Of a stretch of 64,000 nucleotides of DNA, positions 49,935-62,100 are shown piece after piece. Source of the DNA: Lineus longissimus (Eukaryota > Nemertea > Pilidiophora > Heteronemertea > Lineidae); contig NC_088315.1 in NCBI RefSeq assembly GCF_910592395.1, positions 1,986,501-2,050,500 on the forward strand. The letters run 5' to 3'. The notes beneath the pieces were generated by a model, which was not told the origin of the DNA, made no database searches, and worked only from the letters and a program-made list of their open reading frames with translations. Positions within the stretch are counted from its first letter, which is position 1. Each line of letters starts with the position of its first letter. The translations under genes were made by a program, and so were the position numbers.

Positions 49935-51323
49935 TTATAATTTACTTTTCAGCGATTCAGACAATTTCAGTTTAAAAAATTGTTGGATCTTCTTCCAAGA
50001 TTTCTCCTGAGCTTGTGCATGGGCTACCTTTTCTCCACCCCATGCAAAGCAAGCACTAAATGCTTTGTGGTAAGAATGATAGCAATGCATGGTATGGGGA
50101 GGTTCCAGCAGATGGCCTGCTTTATCTAGAAACAGACATTCACAGTTGTCACCTTTCCCAAATTCACGGAGACGATCAACCATCATGAAGGACAGCATTG
50201 GATGAATGTTTACATCACCACCACTGACAATCATCAAATAGGACGCATCAGACAACTCTAGGTTTAATGTGCAATTAGACATTTTTGAAATGTCTGAAAT
50301 GCTACCATAAACATTTTTGAAGCTGAGAGCATCATCCTTTCCTTCAATGAACTCACATGCCCCCCAATCTGCCAACCCCATTTCTTTTACTACTTTTCCT
50401 TTGTAGAGCATTGGAGCTATGTAATTAACAATGGAACCATTAATACTAACAACAGCTTTAACTTTGCTAAATAATTCTGCACACAAAACAGCTATGTAAG
50501 CACCAGCAGATACGCCCAACACTCCAACTCCATGCCTTTTTACCGATGGCTGATCATACAACCAGTCGATGGCTTCCTCAAAGTAATCCAAGCTAATCCC
50601 CCCACTGAGGTCTGCTGGTAAATCCTCAAATGCAAAAAAAGCTAATGCTAATGATGCAATGCCTCTTGAAGCCAAGAGAGCAGATCTGAATTCAAGCAAA
50701 CCACCAGCAGTACCAAACAAGTCAACAACTGCAGGAAAAGGTCCATCTCCGGCTGGTATGAAGAACGTTCCCCGGATATTTCCATCTCGGACAGCAATCC
50801 TTTTCACACCATCAGCTAAGTAAAAGCGACGCTGCACTTGTTTCATGATTGGTTCCACTTCTCTAGTTTTTGATCCAAGAACAGAGTCCAACCCATCACC
50901 GTCAAGAATGGGAACGATTGGGCTTATGTGGCCCTGATAAACAGAGAACTCCACCTCAAAGGGCAATGTCACATCTTTTTTCATGATGCGCCGTCCTGGT
51001 TTCTGTCCAGGGATGATGTCCATAGACCATAGTAACCCATTAGCTTCCATTCCTGAGTAACTCCCAGACAAAGACGGTAACTTAGAGGTTGAGATACATC
51101 CAAGCGAATCGGAAACAAAATGAGCATATGACGCTGCGTGAATTCCACTCTCTGTTAATCGTGCTGCAACCGTGTACTGTGCCAATGGCTCAAGTCCTTC
51201 AAGAATTATGTCCAAGTTTTCGTCGACGAGGCATGATTGAGGAAGAACAGACATTGATGGTGTCTTTCCTTCTCCGAGATGGACAGAACTTTCAGTTTCA
51301 CGTTTGGCCACTAGAGTTGACAT
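49935..51323 (-). CDS. Peroxisomal acyl-CoA thioesterase / BAAT-family hydrolase
   Basis: 462 residues in a single exon. Residues 25-150 match the N-terminal beta-sandwich domain of the BAAT/ACOT family (GMEANGLLWSM, KKDVTLPFEVEFSVYQGH). Residues 170-430 are the alpha/beta hydrolase domain, with PFPAVVDLFGTAGGLLEFRSALLASRG and the nucleophile elbow GVSAG (Ser272). The likely triad is completed by Asp370 in SGGDVNIHP and His404 in AGHLLEPP. A Ser rather than a Cys nucleophile favours thioester hydrolysis over amino-acid conjugation of bile acids. The last three residues are SKL, a canonical PTS1 peroxisome import signal. An in-frame TGA lies 18 bases before the Met, so this is the first start. 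The sequence before it, ACTTGCAG, looks like a splice acceptor, so a 5' UTR intron is possible. The gene is head-to-head with DNAAF1. Confidence 0.9.
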   Translation of the reverse strand: MSTLVAKRETESSVHLGEGKTPSMSVLPQSCLVDENLDIILEGLEPLAQYTVAARLTESGIHAASYAHFVSDSLGCISTSKLPSLSGSYSGMEANGLLWSMDIIPGQKPGRRIMKKDVTLPFEVEFSVYQGHISPIVPILDGDGLDSVLGSKTREVEPIMKQVQRRFYLADGVKRIAVRDGNIRGTFFIPAGDGPFPAVVDLFGTAGGLLEFRSALLASRGIASLALAFFAFEDLPADLSGGISLDYFEEAIDWLYDQPSVKRHGVGVLGVSAGAYIAVLCAELFSKVKAVVSINGSIVNYIAPMLYKGKVVKEMGLADWGACEFIEGKDDALSFKNVYGSISDISKMSNCTLNLELSDASYLMIVSGGDVNIHPMLSFMMVDRLREFGKGDNCECLFLDKAGHLLEPPHTMHCYHSYHKAFSACFAWGGEKVAHAQAQEKSWKKIQQFFKLKLSESLKSKL

Positions 51324-52448
51324 TGTTCGAGCTGCAAGTAGTCACGACACCAATCACTGGGAAGAGTTCAAGTCTGGCTGCCAACACTAGTCGACAGGTT
51401 GTGGTTACTCAATCCAAACAAACCACCACTGGAATGGCTTACTGACACTGACCTGTCCTAGACCACTCCTAGACTTGCTAGTATAGACACCGTCTGACCG
51501 TCAGCGTGGCGTTGGAATTGGAATGGAATGGTTGTCAGCGCTGCTGCAGTGCTGCCTGCTGGTAAGTAACGATGACTGTTTTATTAATTATGACCGTTGA
51601 TGGGGAAAATACCCTTGTCAATGGAAGAAATCTGATTGGTATGTAATTTGAGTCAGCACGAGACGTCAGCATTGACCAGGTCAAGTCACAATCACTCAGC
51701 TAACAGTGTAAGTTCATGAAGTTATATATGAAAGACGTCAGACATCAGGGTCATCTACCATTTTGTATGTCACATGATTTTATGACAATCCGACCTTGAC
51801 CTTCCAACATGTCAACAATGCTCGTTTCCAGAAAATTCGTTTTCAACCTCGTTTCATGGCTTTTGCAAGGGAGCATTAATTTTCTTATATCACAAAATCA
51901 CACAAATATCAATTTGTGTCCGCGAAGCTAACAAATAAATGACATGTGTATGTTGATATTAATTTTATATAGCACTACTGTGATGGTTTTATTGCCAAAT
52001 GAGTGTAAAAAATATATTTTGACTTCAGAAGTTATATATTTATTTCTGTTATTCATATTATGCTCCCTGTTGACATGGCTACCCGACGCCATTTCCTAGC
52101 AGGTGCACGTTGGAGCATGAGAAAACAGATTGCTTGGTCTGAAATACCAGTTTCCCACCATTTAACACTTTTTCCCCAAATTATCAGTTGTTAAGTAACT
52201 TAACAAATAATCGAAGAATACTCTGCAAAAGGTAAGGACCCTCTAGGGCTCTACGACTAAGTGTCTTCAGGCTTAGCCTTGTTGACTCAATGACTGAATG
52301 ACTCGCTCAACTCACTCGGTCTCATTAGCCTATGAATCTTTCACTGTTTTATGGTCAGCTCTCTTTTCAATTCATATTCATTTTAAAACGTAAAGTCGAA
52401 TTTCGAAAAGAGAGTTACTAGAATGATTAACTATTTTAGCCAGGAACA
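51324..52448. promoter_or_regulatory. Shared upstream region of thioesterase and DNAAF1
   Basis: A 1.1-kb gap between two divergent start codons, with no coding frame of its own. It must contain the promoters of both genes unless first exons lie further away. An RFX/X-box-like site at 52069-52082 is noted separately. Confidence 0.5.
52069..52082. promoter_or_regulatory. Candidate RFX X-box upstream of DNAAF1
   Basis: GTTGACATGGCTAC resembles the X-box palindrome GTTGCCATGGCAAC at 12 of 14 positions, with the two half-sites spaced by AT. RFX factors drive ciliary genes, and DNAAF1 is one. The site is about 370 bp before the start codon, somewhat further than typical. The two mismatches leave it unproven. 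Confidence 0.4.
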
Positions 52449-55400
52449 ATGCCACTGATAGAGGAAATACATGAGGAGTCTCCAACTCCGAATGTCACTG
52501 TCAGCACTGGGACTAGTGAGAGTACTGTCACCATCCAGACTGATGGAGGAGATGTCATAACACGGGAGGGCAAAGGAGACGTTAATGGAAACCAGCCACT
52601 CGATAATGAAAAAGACAAGATTGAAGTTGACAAAGAGGCAGCGAAGGAAAACCAACAACCAGGTACATAGAGTGGCAGATTTTAGTTCTCGGTTTCTGAA
52701 TGTTCTTTTGAGAATAGGACAGTTAAGAACGTCGATCCCGGATATGTTGGTAGTTCGGTTTGGCTCCTTTCAAAGAAAACACTGCATTACGCACCTGTTA
52801 GCTGATTGGTCAGTTATGCGCAAACTGTAGGCCTACCATCGTCGTATCTGGGACCGAAGTTCTTAATCTTAAGTGTCGTAGGGAGAGTGATGACTGATGT
52901 GATGTCTATGCATGGCTGCCAGCCCATTGGAGTACTCTTAGGGAACAGTTCCTGAGAGGCCTTATTGACGATTGGTAGCTCTTAATTTAAGATCATCTAA
53001 TTCCGTTGAATATTTTATACCTTCTTTCCCTTTTAGATAATGACCAAAATGGTGAAACCAAAAAGGGGAAAAAAGATAATTGGCCCAGGTAAGATAAATG
53101 AAAAAGAGGCTTTTTCACTCATCCAAAACTGTAAAGGATAATTCTCATCACTGTATCATATTTAGAGTAGACAAAGAAAACATGATGAGCTTTTTGTTGT
53201 ACACAAGAATCCATGTGTTTAAAACATCATTATCATTAAGTTCATCTCCATTTTGTAGACTAACCAAGGCATTCTTGAAGCAACATTGTAAGGATATGAA
53301 ACTCTACATCACACCTGCCCTCAATGATGTGCTGTATCTTCATTATAAAGGTAAGATTAACCTTCAGATACTCCTGTTGGCTTCAGTTGTTTTGGTCTTA
53401 AAATACCAGTTTTAACCATCACACAAAATGTTGTTTGCTGAAAGGTTTCTAGCTAGAAAACACTTTTTCAGACGTCACTTGTTGAAGCCAATCTTACAAT
53501 TGACAAAGGCAGCAAGGTCTAGTCAAAAGGTCCAAAGGAAGATTCGGCAAAGTCATCAGAATGAATTGAATGAAAGCTATTATTACTAGTATAAAGGAAC
53601 TGGGTCTGCAGAGAGTGCAACTGAAATTGTCACTGTTGAAACTAGTGACTCACAATAGCACGACCGCTACATGTACATATCTCATTGTCTTGTTCCAGGA
53701 ATCTATTTCATTGAGAACCTTGAGGAATACACTGGTCTCAAGTGCCTCTGGTTGGAATGCAATGGCATCAAGACGATTGAGAACTTGGACAACCAAAAGG
53801 AAATGCGATGTTTGTTCCTTCAGAAAAACCTGGTTGATAAGATACAGAACCTTGACCCAATGCCCAAACTTGACCAATTAAACGTTGCTAATAACTTGAT
53901 ACGAAAGATAGAAAATCTGGGTGAGTGTAACCTTATTTATTCCATATTTTCATTCTCACACTCCGGTGTACCTACAATCTCCAATCTACCAGAGCTGTCC
54001 TCAAAGATAACTACAGTGTATTCAGTCTTGACCCACCATCTTTTGAAGAGAATAAAAATATTGTAGATTCAGCAAGTTGATTTCATTGAAACCCTGATAC
54101 CTTTTATTTATCCATTTAAAGCATTTGAAATGAATTTTTCCAGTATTGACCAATTTTTCTTGAAAATTTCAGAATGTGTACCAGACTTGTCCACCCTCAA
54201 CATTTCCTACAACAAATTACAAACAGCAGATGACGTGAGACATTTGGTCAAATGTAAAAAACTCAGCTGTCTGGATTTATCCCATAATAAGATAGAGGAT
54301 CCTGAGATAGTCGACATTTTGGAAGAGATGGAAAACCTGGTATGTTGGGAATATTTCATTTAAGAAATTGTATATCATATCATATCATATCTGAAATGAT
54401 GGCAGCAACTTGATACCCCCTGAGTTCCTCTGTGGAGACCTATAATATAGACAGTTGTTGTGAAGTGCTTTGGTACAGACCCTGGTCAGTGGAAAGCACA
54501 GCATAAAAACCTCCATGCTATGTGGTGAAGGCAATGGGGCCTGTAGTGACACCAAGAAAATGTATGTAGTTCTTACCATGTTCTGTTTGCCTCTTTCAGA
54601 GGGTATTAAATCTGATGGGGAATCCTGTGATTAAGAAGATACCCAACTACAGGAAAACGCTGACTGTGCGAATTGTAAGTATGCTATCTTTATATAGCTC
54701 CATATTTGGATGAAGTAAATCCCTCTCTGGGCAGTGACTATTCCGTATTGAGGACATCTAACAATAACATTGAGTGCAACTCTTGCCATTCAATACACAA
54801 CCACAGTCACTCATTGCTTACTTTCCGATCAAACTTTTGCAGAAAAACCTTCAGTACTTGGATGATCGGCCCGTGTTTGATAAAGATAAAGCATGCGCAC
54901 TTGCCTGGGCACGAGGAGGAATTGAAGAGGAGCGTGAAGAGAGGAAGAGGTGGCAGGAGAAAGAACGCAAGAAGATACAGGATAGCGTTGATGGTAAGAA
55001 AATGACTTCGATTCTTACCAAAGTCTTGCACTTTTTGGGTGTTTGTTGCAATGTGTACCCTGTAACTTATTGTAAAGAAGGATCGTGTGTTACTGCTTTG
55101 CCAAGATATGCCCTCGAACACATACTCCTCTGTCAAATACTAATAATTCATTGGCAAAGCCTTGTATGTCCCTCATTGATAATCTGTCTTTCTCTTCAGC
55201 TATGTTGAAAATCAGAAACAATGCTGAAGCCAAGCGGCAGGAGGAAAAAATGAAGCAGTCTGCCGAGCAGGCGGGTCTACCCACCGAGAACATCCATGTT
55301 GACCCTGAGGACGTGGATTGGTTATATGGATCAAAATCAGAGGCAGAAAAAGCTAATAAAGAAGAAGAGGTTAGTGTCTTTGTTGAAGTGTTCTTTTCCC

Positions 55401-56707
55401 GCCTTGTGATATTCCTCAAACCAGGGCTGGTATATTCTTGTTAGCAGTGAAAGTGATACCTCCATCCCTAGTCCCTTCAAGAATAGACTTCAGCAAATGT
55501 TCAATGTCCACAATCATTTTGAAGTCACAATCAAGCTCAGCATCACATATTCTCATATATGTAACTGTTCTTTCCACAACCAGGATGAAGAAGAAGAATC
55601 AGGAACAAGGTTAACGATAGGAGATACTGAAGACTTGCCAATGATACGACCTCAGGCACAGCAGCAGAACGATGGCATATTCTCCTCATCTCATCCAGTC
55701 CGAGGCGGCGGGGGACCGTCTAAGATGATTTCAGAAATTGTCACAGGTGAGAACCTTAGTCAGTATTATGATAGCAAGGCTGTGACGTGTCATGCCTGAC
55801 CTGGTCACAACATCACGTAGTTGATGCACAATTTTTTGCAGAGTTGAATGCTGCAGTGGATAAAATGTACAGTTTGTCAATTTCCTTTCAGACTCTGAAA
55901 AAGATGTTGCAGTGGGAAAGAAAGTTTTAATCACAGAAATGGAGGAGGAGGAGAATATCGAGACAATTAACATCAAGAGGACCCCGAGAAATGACCTGGA
56001 TGTAAGTATTAGTGTACTACAAAGATGATTACTGAGCAAGAGTTGGCCCCTAAAGCCTATGCCTAGCACGATTGATGAATGATAAAGAAGTCTATATTGG
56101 TCTCTGAGCATTTAGATGTGATGTATGTATTGAAGGGAAGGCTTCTTCGGATGAATTAACTTACCTTTTAGGAAAACAGGACATCCAGCATTGAGAAAAG
56201 TAAGCAAATGTTCACGAAATGAAAACTTTATAAATCTGCTTTCAGGATTTACCCGACCTTGAAGATGTGGATGTCAGTGCCCAGGCCCCTAAACCACAAG
56301 AACCTATTCAAGCATTCCGACCAAAGATTGAGGTTCTTGACAGTGAGGATGATGAGGAAGAGGCTGGCGTAAAAAATGACACAAAATCAAAAGTTCTGAT
56401 ATCAGAGGTTCCGATGACAGGACAGGCCCAAGGTCCGAGTCAGGAGGACCTCAGTGCAGCATTGGGGAACTACTCTGGTCCACCCATGGATGATATCCAT
56501 GGGTCGTCCTCATATGAAACAAAACAGACTAAAACTTTCTTGGATGATGCTGCGACGATTTCAAGTTCTAAAATTAAGGCTGGAGCCATTGGTGGAGAAG
56601 AGGATTTGGAGGAAAGGAGTCATCTGACTGTTGAAGAAAAAGTTTGGAAATTGGCAGAAAATGTTGGGTCAACAGCTGGGAGGGATGAATTAGAGGAATT
56701 AGACTGA
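52449..56707 (+). CDS. DNAAF1: Dynein axonemal assembly factor 1 (LRRC50)
   Basis: Eleven coding exons: 52449-52662, 53037-53088, 53259-53350, 53699-53920, 54173-54339, 54600-54674, 54843-54993, 55200-55369, 55584-55746, 55892-56001, 56246-56707. They total 1878 nt and encode 625 residues. After an acidic N-terminus comes [29 protein letters not shown]. Leucine-rich repeats follow: [72 protein letters not shown] and [17 protein letters not shown]. The LRR cap is [19 protein letters not shown] then [12 protein letters not shown] charged helix ([19 protein letters not shown]) and a long acidic tail with [10 protein letters not shown] complete it. The family is a cytoplasmic factor that preassembles dynein arms before transport into motile cilia. 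All introns are GT..AG and in phase. The protein is somewhat shorter than the human one (725), mostly in the tail. Confidence 0.93.
54371..54390. repeat. Short CATAT microsatellite in a DNAAF1 intron
   Basis: Four tandem copies of a five-base ATATC unit, directly after coding exon 5. Ordinary simple repeat. Confidence 0.8.
56172..56199 (+). other. DNAAF1: Possible 28-nt cassette (poison) exon in DNAAF1
   Basis: Between exons 10 and 11, TACCTTTTAG precedes a 28-base segment followed by GTAAGC, so both splice borders look usable. Inclusion would shift the frame and bring in a TGA a few codons into exon 11, truncating the acidic tail or triggering decay. It may equally be a chance pair of sites. 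Confidence 0.25.
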
Positions 56708-57219
56708 AGGATCTAAGGTGGATTAGAGATCTAATTTGAATGAGAACTGTCTGTAACTGATGTCCTTTGGTCTGACAGAAGTTGGCCTCATTGTAATGGA
56801 ATTCATATGGGTATTTCATGTTTGAGACTTGTGTCTTCAGAGCGATTGATAGCCTATGACTCCATGAGTTGGTCATGTTGAAACAGCAAATGTACATGTG
56901 ATGATTATTCCGTCCATGATGTAAGCATACATTTAGGTACTTATGATAGAGAACATGACAAAAGCAAGTCTGACTTGGTTAGCGATTCTCATCACCATGA
57001 TGTTTGTCCTATTTCAGTAGCCAGAGATTCAAACCGTCCATTTCTGTTCTAAATCTGCTGCCTGTCATATTGAGATTAATTTGTTTATTGAAGTTGATAT
57101 CTGAGATATTTTTTCTCAGTGAAAGATTTATAGGCCATTGTTCATACGTCTATAACTTGAGTTCAAATCATCATCATTACTTTTATTTATTTATTCATGA
57201 GTGCATATTGATTTTCGTC

Positions 57220-57225
57220 AATAAA
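57220..57225 (+). terminator. DNAAF1: Poly(A) signal, DNAAF1
   Basis: AATAAA about 510 bp after the DNAAF1 stop codon, followed by T- and GT-rich sequence (GTTTTATAAG...TTTTCTCC). It is the likely end of the transcript before the convergent V-ATPase gene. Confidence 0.6.
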
Positions 57226-57429
57226 GTTACAGTTTTATAAGATGTACATTTTCTCCTCGTCCACTCATTCTTCAAAAACACTTCACCTGTATTGGATCAG
57301 CAATGCTGGCCATGGAGGCCGATACAGCCGCACGAATCCACGGCAGATAGAGGAAGACCATGGATAGGTTAGAGTGACGTAAGTAAATGCCAGCCAATCG
57401 GGCAGAGTGCGGCGTTCACAAATTTAACC

Positions 57430-57920
57430 AGTGGAACAATGTCTCCTCAGTCAATCCAGGACAATTCATGGGATGTGACGACATGTCCCACTCCATCCAA
57501 GATAATTCATCCCCTGGGACAGGGGTCTCATTTGAGTTACATCCAAGGCTCTTTGTCCCATGAACTAGTGTCTGCTGACCCTACACACACACAAAGTTCA
57601 CACTACTCTCAATCTATCCAAAGCTCCTCTTGAACATTGGTCTCTTAGATAATGTGTCCTTAGTCCAGCAGGAGAACTAATCAAAAGGGAGGATGATGCA
57701 TCCTAAGGTCTGTTGAGGACAACATTGAATAAATGTGTCCTCAATCTAGGACAAGTCACCACTTGGGACAACATGTCCTGAGTTCATTAAGGAAGGTGTT
57801 ATAACAGTGCATCTGCAGACCCGGACATTTCAGCAGCTGGGACGATGTGTCCTCAGTCCTTTGAAGACTATTCATCTTGCGAGACAATTGTGGTCTCCAA
57901 ACCATCCTTGGACAGAATGA
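57430..57920. repeat. Degenerate tandem array with a unit of about 40 bp
   Basis: About ten diverged units share a core like GGGACAATGTGTCCTCAGTC, then (C/A)ATCCA(A/G)GGACAA, then TTCATC. Clear members are near 57431, 57470, 57637, 57730, 57765 and 57838. The core contains an imperfect palindrome (GGGACA..TGTCC). The array lies between the two convergent genes, outside both coding regions. Units are too diverged for a recent satellite. Confidence 0.55.
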
Positions 57921-58265
57921 GTTCAATACATCAATTGGGCCAAAGTAACTGTCGGGACGATCGCCTTGTGGTGAAATGCACAGTCTCCTGTATCTTGACA
58001 CCTTTTCTTACTCCTCTGTCCTTGCCAGCTATGTGAACCACTGGTTCATTCAAAATCTATCTATCAGAGATATCGTCTTGTCTTTGATGTACTACAGTCT
58101 GCACACTCCAACAAAACACATCCTACCATTCAAAAGATGGGTTGGAAAGTGAGACTAGGGCCAGTACTGGTGGCTGGTATATCCTCCTCCATGTACAATC
58201 AAACCAACAGTAACAAAATAGAGAATTCAGCTCATTTTCCATTCATTTTATAGCCATACATATTC

Positions 58266-58271
58266 TTTAAT
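58266..58271 (-). terminator. Possible poly(A) signal, ATP6V1C
   Basis: TTTAAT on the plus strand gives the variant hexamer ATTAAA on the minus strand, about 925 bp after the V-ATPase stop codon. No canonical AATAAA was seen between. The placement is tentative. Confidence 0.3.
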
Positions 58272-59194
58272 CATACATCTGTGTACAGCACATTCAGATT
58301 AATAAACTACAAGCATTAGCTTTGGAAACTAAACTGACAATGAGGAACGTTGAAACTCGTCAACTCTCAGAGCCCCTCTCCACCACCTTTTTAACACCCA
58401 AACCCGGAATCGACTGGGCAATTGTAATAACTTATTTCTGCTTTATATACAGTGTATGCCCTATTGGAATTTTCCCATTCACTCAATTCACTTAATTTTC
58501 TCACAGTCCTTCCAGTTACCAAGATAAACCGTATTGATTTTTGACACTGTGATCAAAGGACATCACTTTAGCCACAGCTACATGTACAAATTTTGTCAGT
58601 GAATACAAGCATTTATACATTTCAAAGCATATCAAAGATGAACACCACATGCATCTGGTCCCGAAATAACACCAAATTTAGAACTCTATCTGGATAATTT
58701 ACCATAGTTACAATTCTGACCTTGATTTCTAATTGCACATGACTTCAACATCTAAATGCTAATTTACTTCCACATGCTTGAAATCTCACCATATACATGC
58801 ATTATGTACACTATATGTATGTACAGACACAGTTGCCTTTACTAATTATCTGTATCACAACAATTTCTAAAGACTACAAGTTTGGCAACAAAACAGAAAC
58901 AGGGATTAGCACAAAGTTGGTCTATGTCCACAATTACCTATTGACACAGGAAATAAATACACAAGAGTTCCTGATTGCTTACATGATAAGCATTTCAATC
59001 AAACAAAATACAATTGTATAGACTATTTTTCATTTGGGAATGTTCTTGGTGAAACAATAAAATGATTTATGTAGGTCCTCTTTTATGCATGGTCTATGCT
59101 AAATGAAATAAACGGGACTAGAATTTATACAGCAAATGTTGTGATGAATCGGCACATTTGGTCTCGGAAGTACCCAGAGTTCATGCAATATTTT

Positions 59195-62100
59195 CTATTG
59201 TAATCTTGCTGATTCTAACATGTCAATGTTGATCTTGTAATAAACGTAGGGAAAGTATTCCGTCTGACCCACGCTAATCCCAGGAATGTCAAAATTGGCC
59301 TGAAATGAAGACAAAAAGAAAGTGAGTTTATTGCTATATGAGGAGAACTTTACAATTTGGTCCGCTTGCACAAGACCTCTCTTTTCATGCTCAACATTAA
59401 GCCTGGCCATTCCACGAAATAATTTGTTGACTTACATCTGCACCGCCTCCAGCAGTATTGTCTAGATGCGAGTAGTGATCGTTCAGGATGTCCCTGAGCT
59501 TCCTCATGGCTTTACGGTGGGGATGCAACAACATTGCTTGGAAATTCACTGGCAGGCCATACCTGGGACAAAACATTTTCAAGATCATTAAGACATCAAT
59601 ACGAATGCAGAGTGATTAACAGTGGCCTGATATGAGAGGCACCCTCACCATTCTCAAAACAAAATCTAAAGATGTCAATTTGGTGACCATAAAGCGTAAG
59701 GTTACCTTCCAAAACCCACTTCATCAGAGAACAAAGTACCCCTATCTTAACTACAATAGACTAGGAAATAACAGAATAACTGCTTACCTCAAAACTGATT
59801 CCACGAATACACGGAGTGCTTTGACATGGATCCAGGCAGTGAAGGCCTCACTGAAGTTCACCTTCAACCACCTAACAAGAGGACCCTGAAATACAGAAAA
59901 CCAAAGATAGAACATATAAATGACAATGGCTTGCTCCAAGCTTTTTGAGGACATCCGAAATCCTAAGAGGAACTTCATGACAACTGAGCACTCCACTTGA
60001 ATGTATACATGTATATGGTGATGATATTGGACCATTACATTATTTTACACATCAAACCTACAGAAATTGCTACGTATATCTCATGACATTACTCTGTCAC
60101 AAACAACAACTTACAAATTGTTTCTTCTTGTCAGTGGCAAGCTTGGCTAATTCATTCTTTCCGGCAGTCAGTTCTTCCTCATTGTAAACAAAATCTCGTA
60201 CAACGAATCTGAAATAAAGATACAGATCATAAAGCTCAAACTGCATCAAGTCATGTCTTGCTTCACTTAAGCTTGCACCTGGATCCAAAATGTCCTGACC
60301 AACAGCTGGCAGGAATACTCAAACTGTATCAAGTCATGTCTTGCTTCACTTGAGCTCGCACCTGGATCCAAAATGTCCTGACCAACAGCTGGCAAGAATA
60401 CAGACTTAAACAACAAAGATCTGTTGCTCTAATGCCCTTACCTATTTTCTCGGCAGTGGTGCTTGTATTCGTCCACCACTTTCATGAACAACGTCACAGA
60501 AAAGAGACCATGCTCGTTATCCTCAAAGATGAGCCGTGACGACTGGGGCACCACCATATCTGTCAAACTTTCATAACATGTTTGCCAATCTTGGTAGGCC
60601 GCCCTGAAATTAAAGTTTCAAGATGTCAAACTTGTTTTCTCTAAATGCAAATTATATTTTGTTCGCTGTAGGCCCCTGCACATTGATAAATTAGTGAAAC
60701 TGCAGCTGAAGACGGCCTCCTCACCTAACCTGCTGATTAGAATCGTTCTCAAAGGTTCACAACAGGCAAATGCAGAAACCCGTATCTTAATTAACAAGGT
60801 GAACCAACTTATAAAAAGTGTGAATCAAGCTTCAATAGACTTACTTCGGGACAACAACCAGTAAAGTTGTCAGATACTCAGAATTCAACACAAAGTCTTC
60901 TTTCTTCACAAGTTCTCCTAAATTCCGTGTCAATAAACTACCACTGCAAAAGAAGAGAAATACAAATACATGTATTTTGAAGACAAACATTGTTTTTGAC
61001 ATGACACATGTACATGTATGTTACAATATAAGGTCTTGAGAGACCATCAAGTTGCTATTGATAACAAAATTTGGCTTTTCCCAAAAGAACTCCTTCTGGA
61101 TGTCTTGGGTGTATATCAAAGGATGACCTATTGTCTACTTCAACTTTTCAATATATGGAAAACACTTACACTGCTTTTCTCTCCAATGTTTGTAAATTTC
61201 CTTTTAAGCTGTTGTATGATGAAGCCTTACTCTTCAAGTCATTGTCAATCTGAGATACTTGCTGAAAGTGAGAATGAAAACAATGTCAGATTGTGACAAT
61301 CACTTCTGAAGACAAGAAACTCACTCTCCAGGGTGCCCAGATAATCAGCAGCAGCAGAAGTGTCAGCATCATCATCATCATCATCATCACAAGAAAGCCC
61401 CTAGATTTTTCAATTTGCCAATCTCCTGAGATGATCTCAAGTTTGGATTGGCATGCCACCAATGTCCAGTGAGAAATCTTTCTTTAAATTGACATGGATG
61501 CACCTTTTTTCAACACATTCTTGAAAGTTTTATATCTGTGTGATCTAGGCAGAGATATCAATGCAAATTCTTACCTTACTAATGATTTCTGCTATATTCT
61601 TGAGTGGCTGTTTCACTGGGTATTTGGCCATATCCCAACTAAACCGCGTTAGATATGTGCCAAGGTCCACTGGAAAAATAAGAAAAAGATGTTGATAGGT
61701 TGTTGAGTAGAGTAGAAGAGGAGAAAAATTTACAACAAAACCAAAGTGCAATAAGTGTAAAACTCTGTGAGTATTCTACCAGTGGTCGTGGCTACAGCCT
61801 ACACTCAGAGAAGTGACTGGCAGACATACTTACTTCCATTAGCTAGCAAATTCTCCTGTAACTTGTCCCTTTGTTCTTCTAATACTTCAGCTAAATACTG
61901 GGCAACCTTCCTGGCCACACTGTATTACAATAAGATAATGATGATGTATAAAAACAAGTGCCATCATGGAGGTGATATTGCTGCTCTTATGTTCTGACTG
62001 TGGAGAGCCAATGGAAAGCCAATGGAAACTCCTGACAACAAATTCGTTAGAAGACACAAATGATTATAAATTCAGGGCATTAACAAACCAGGCATCACAG

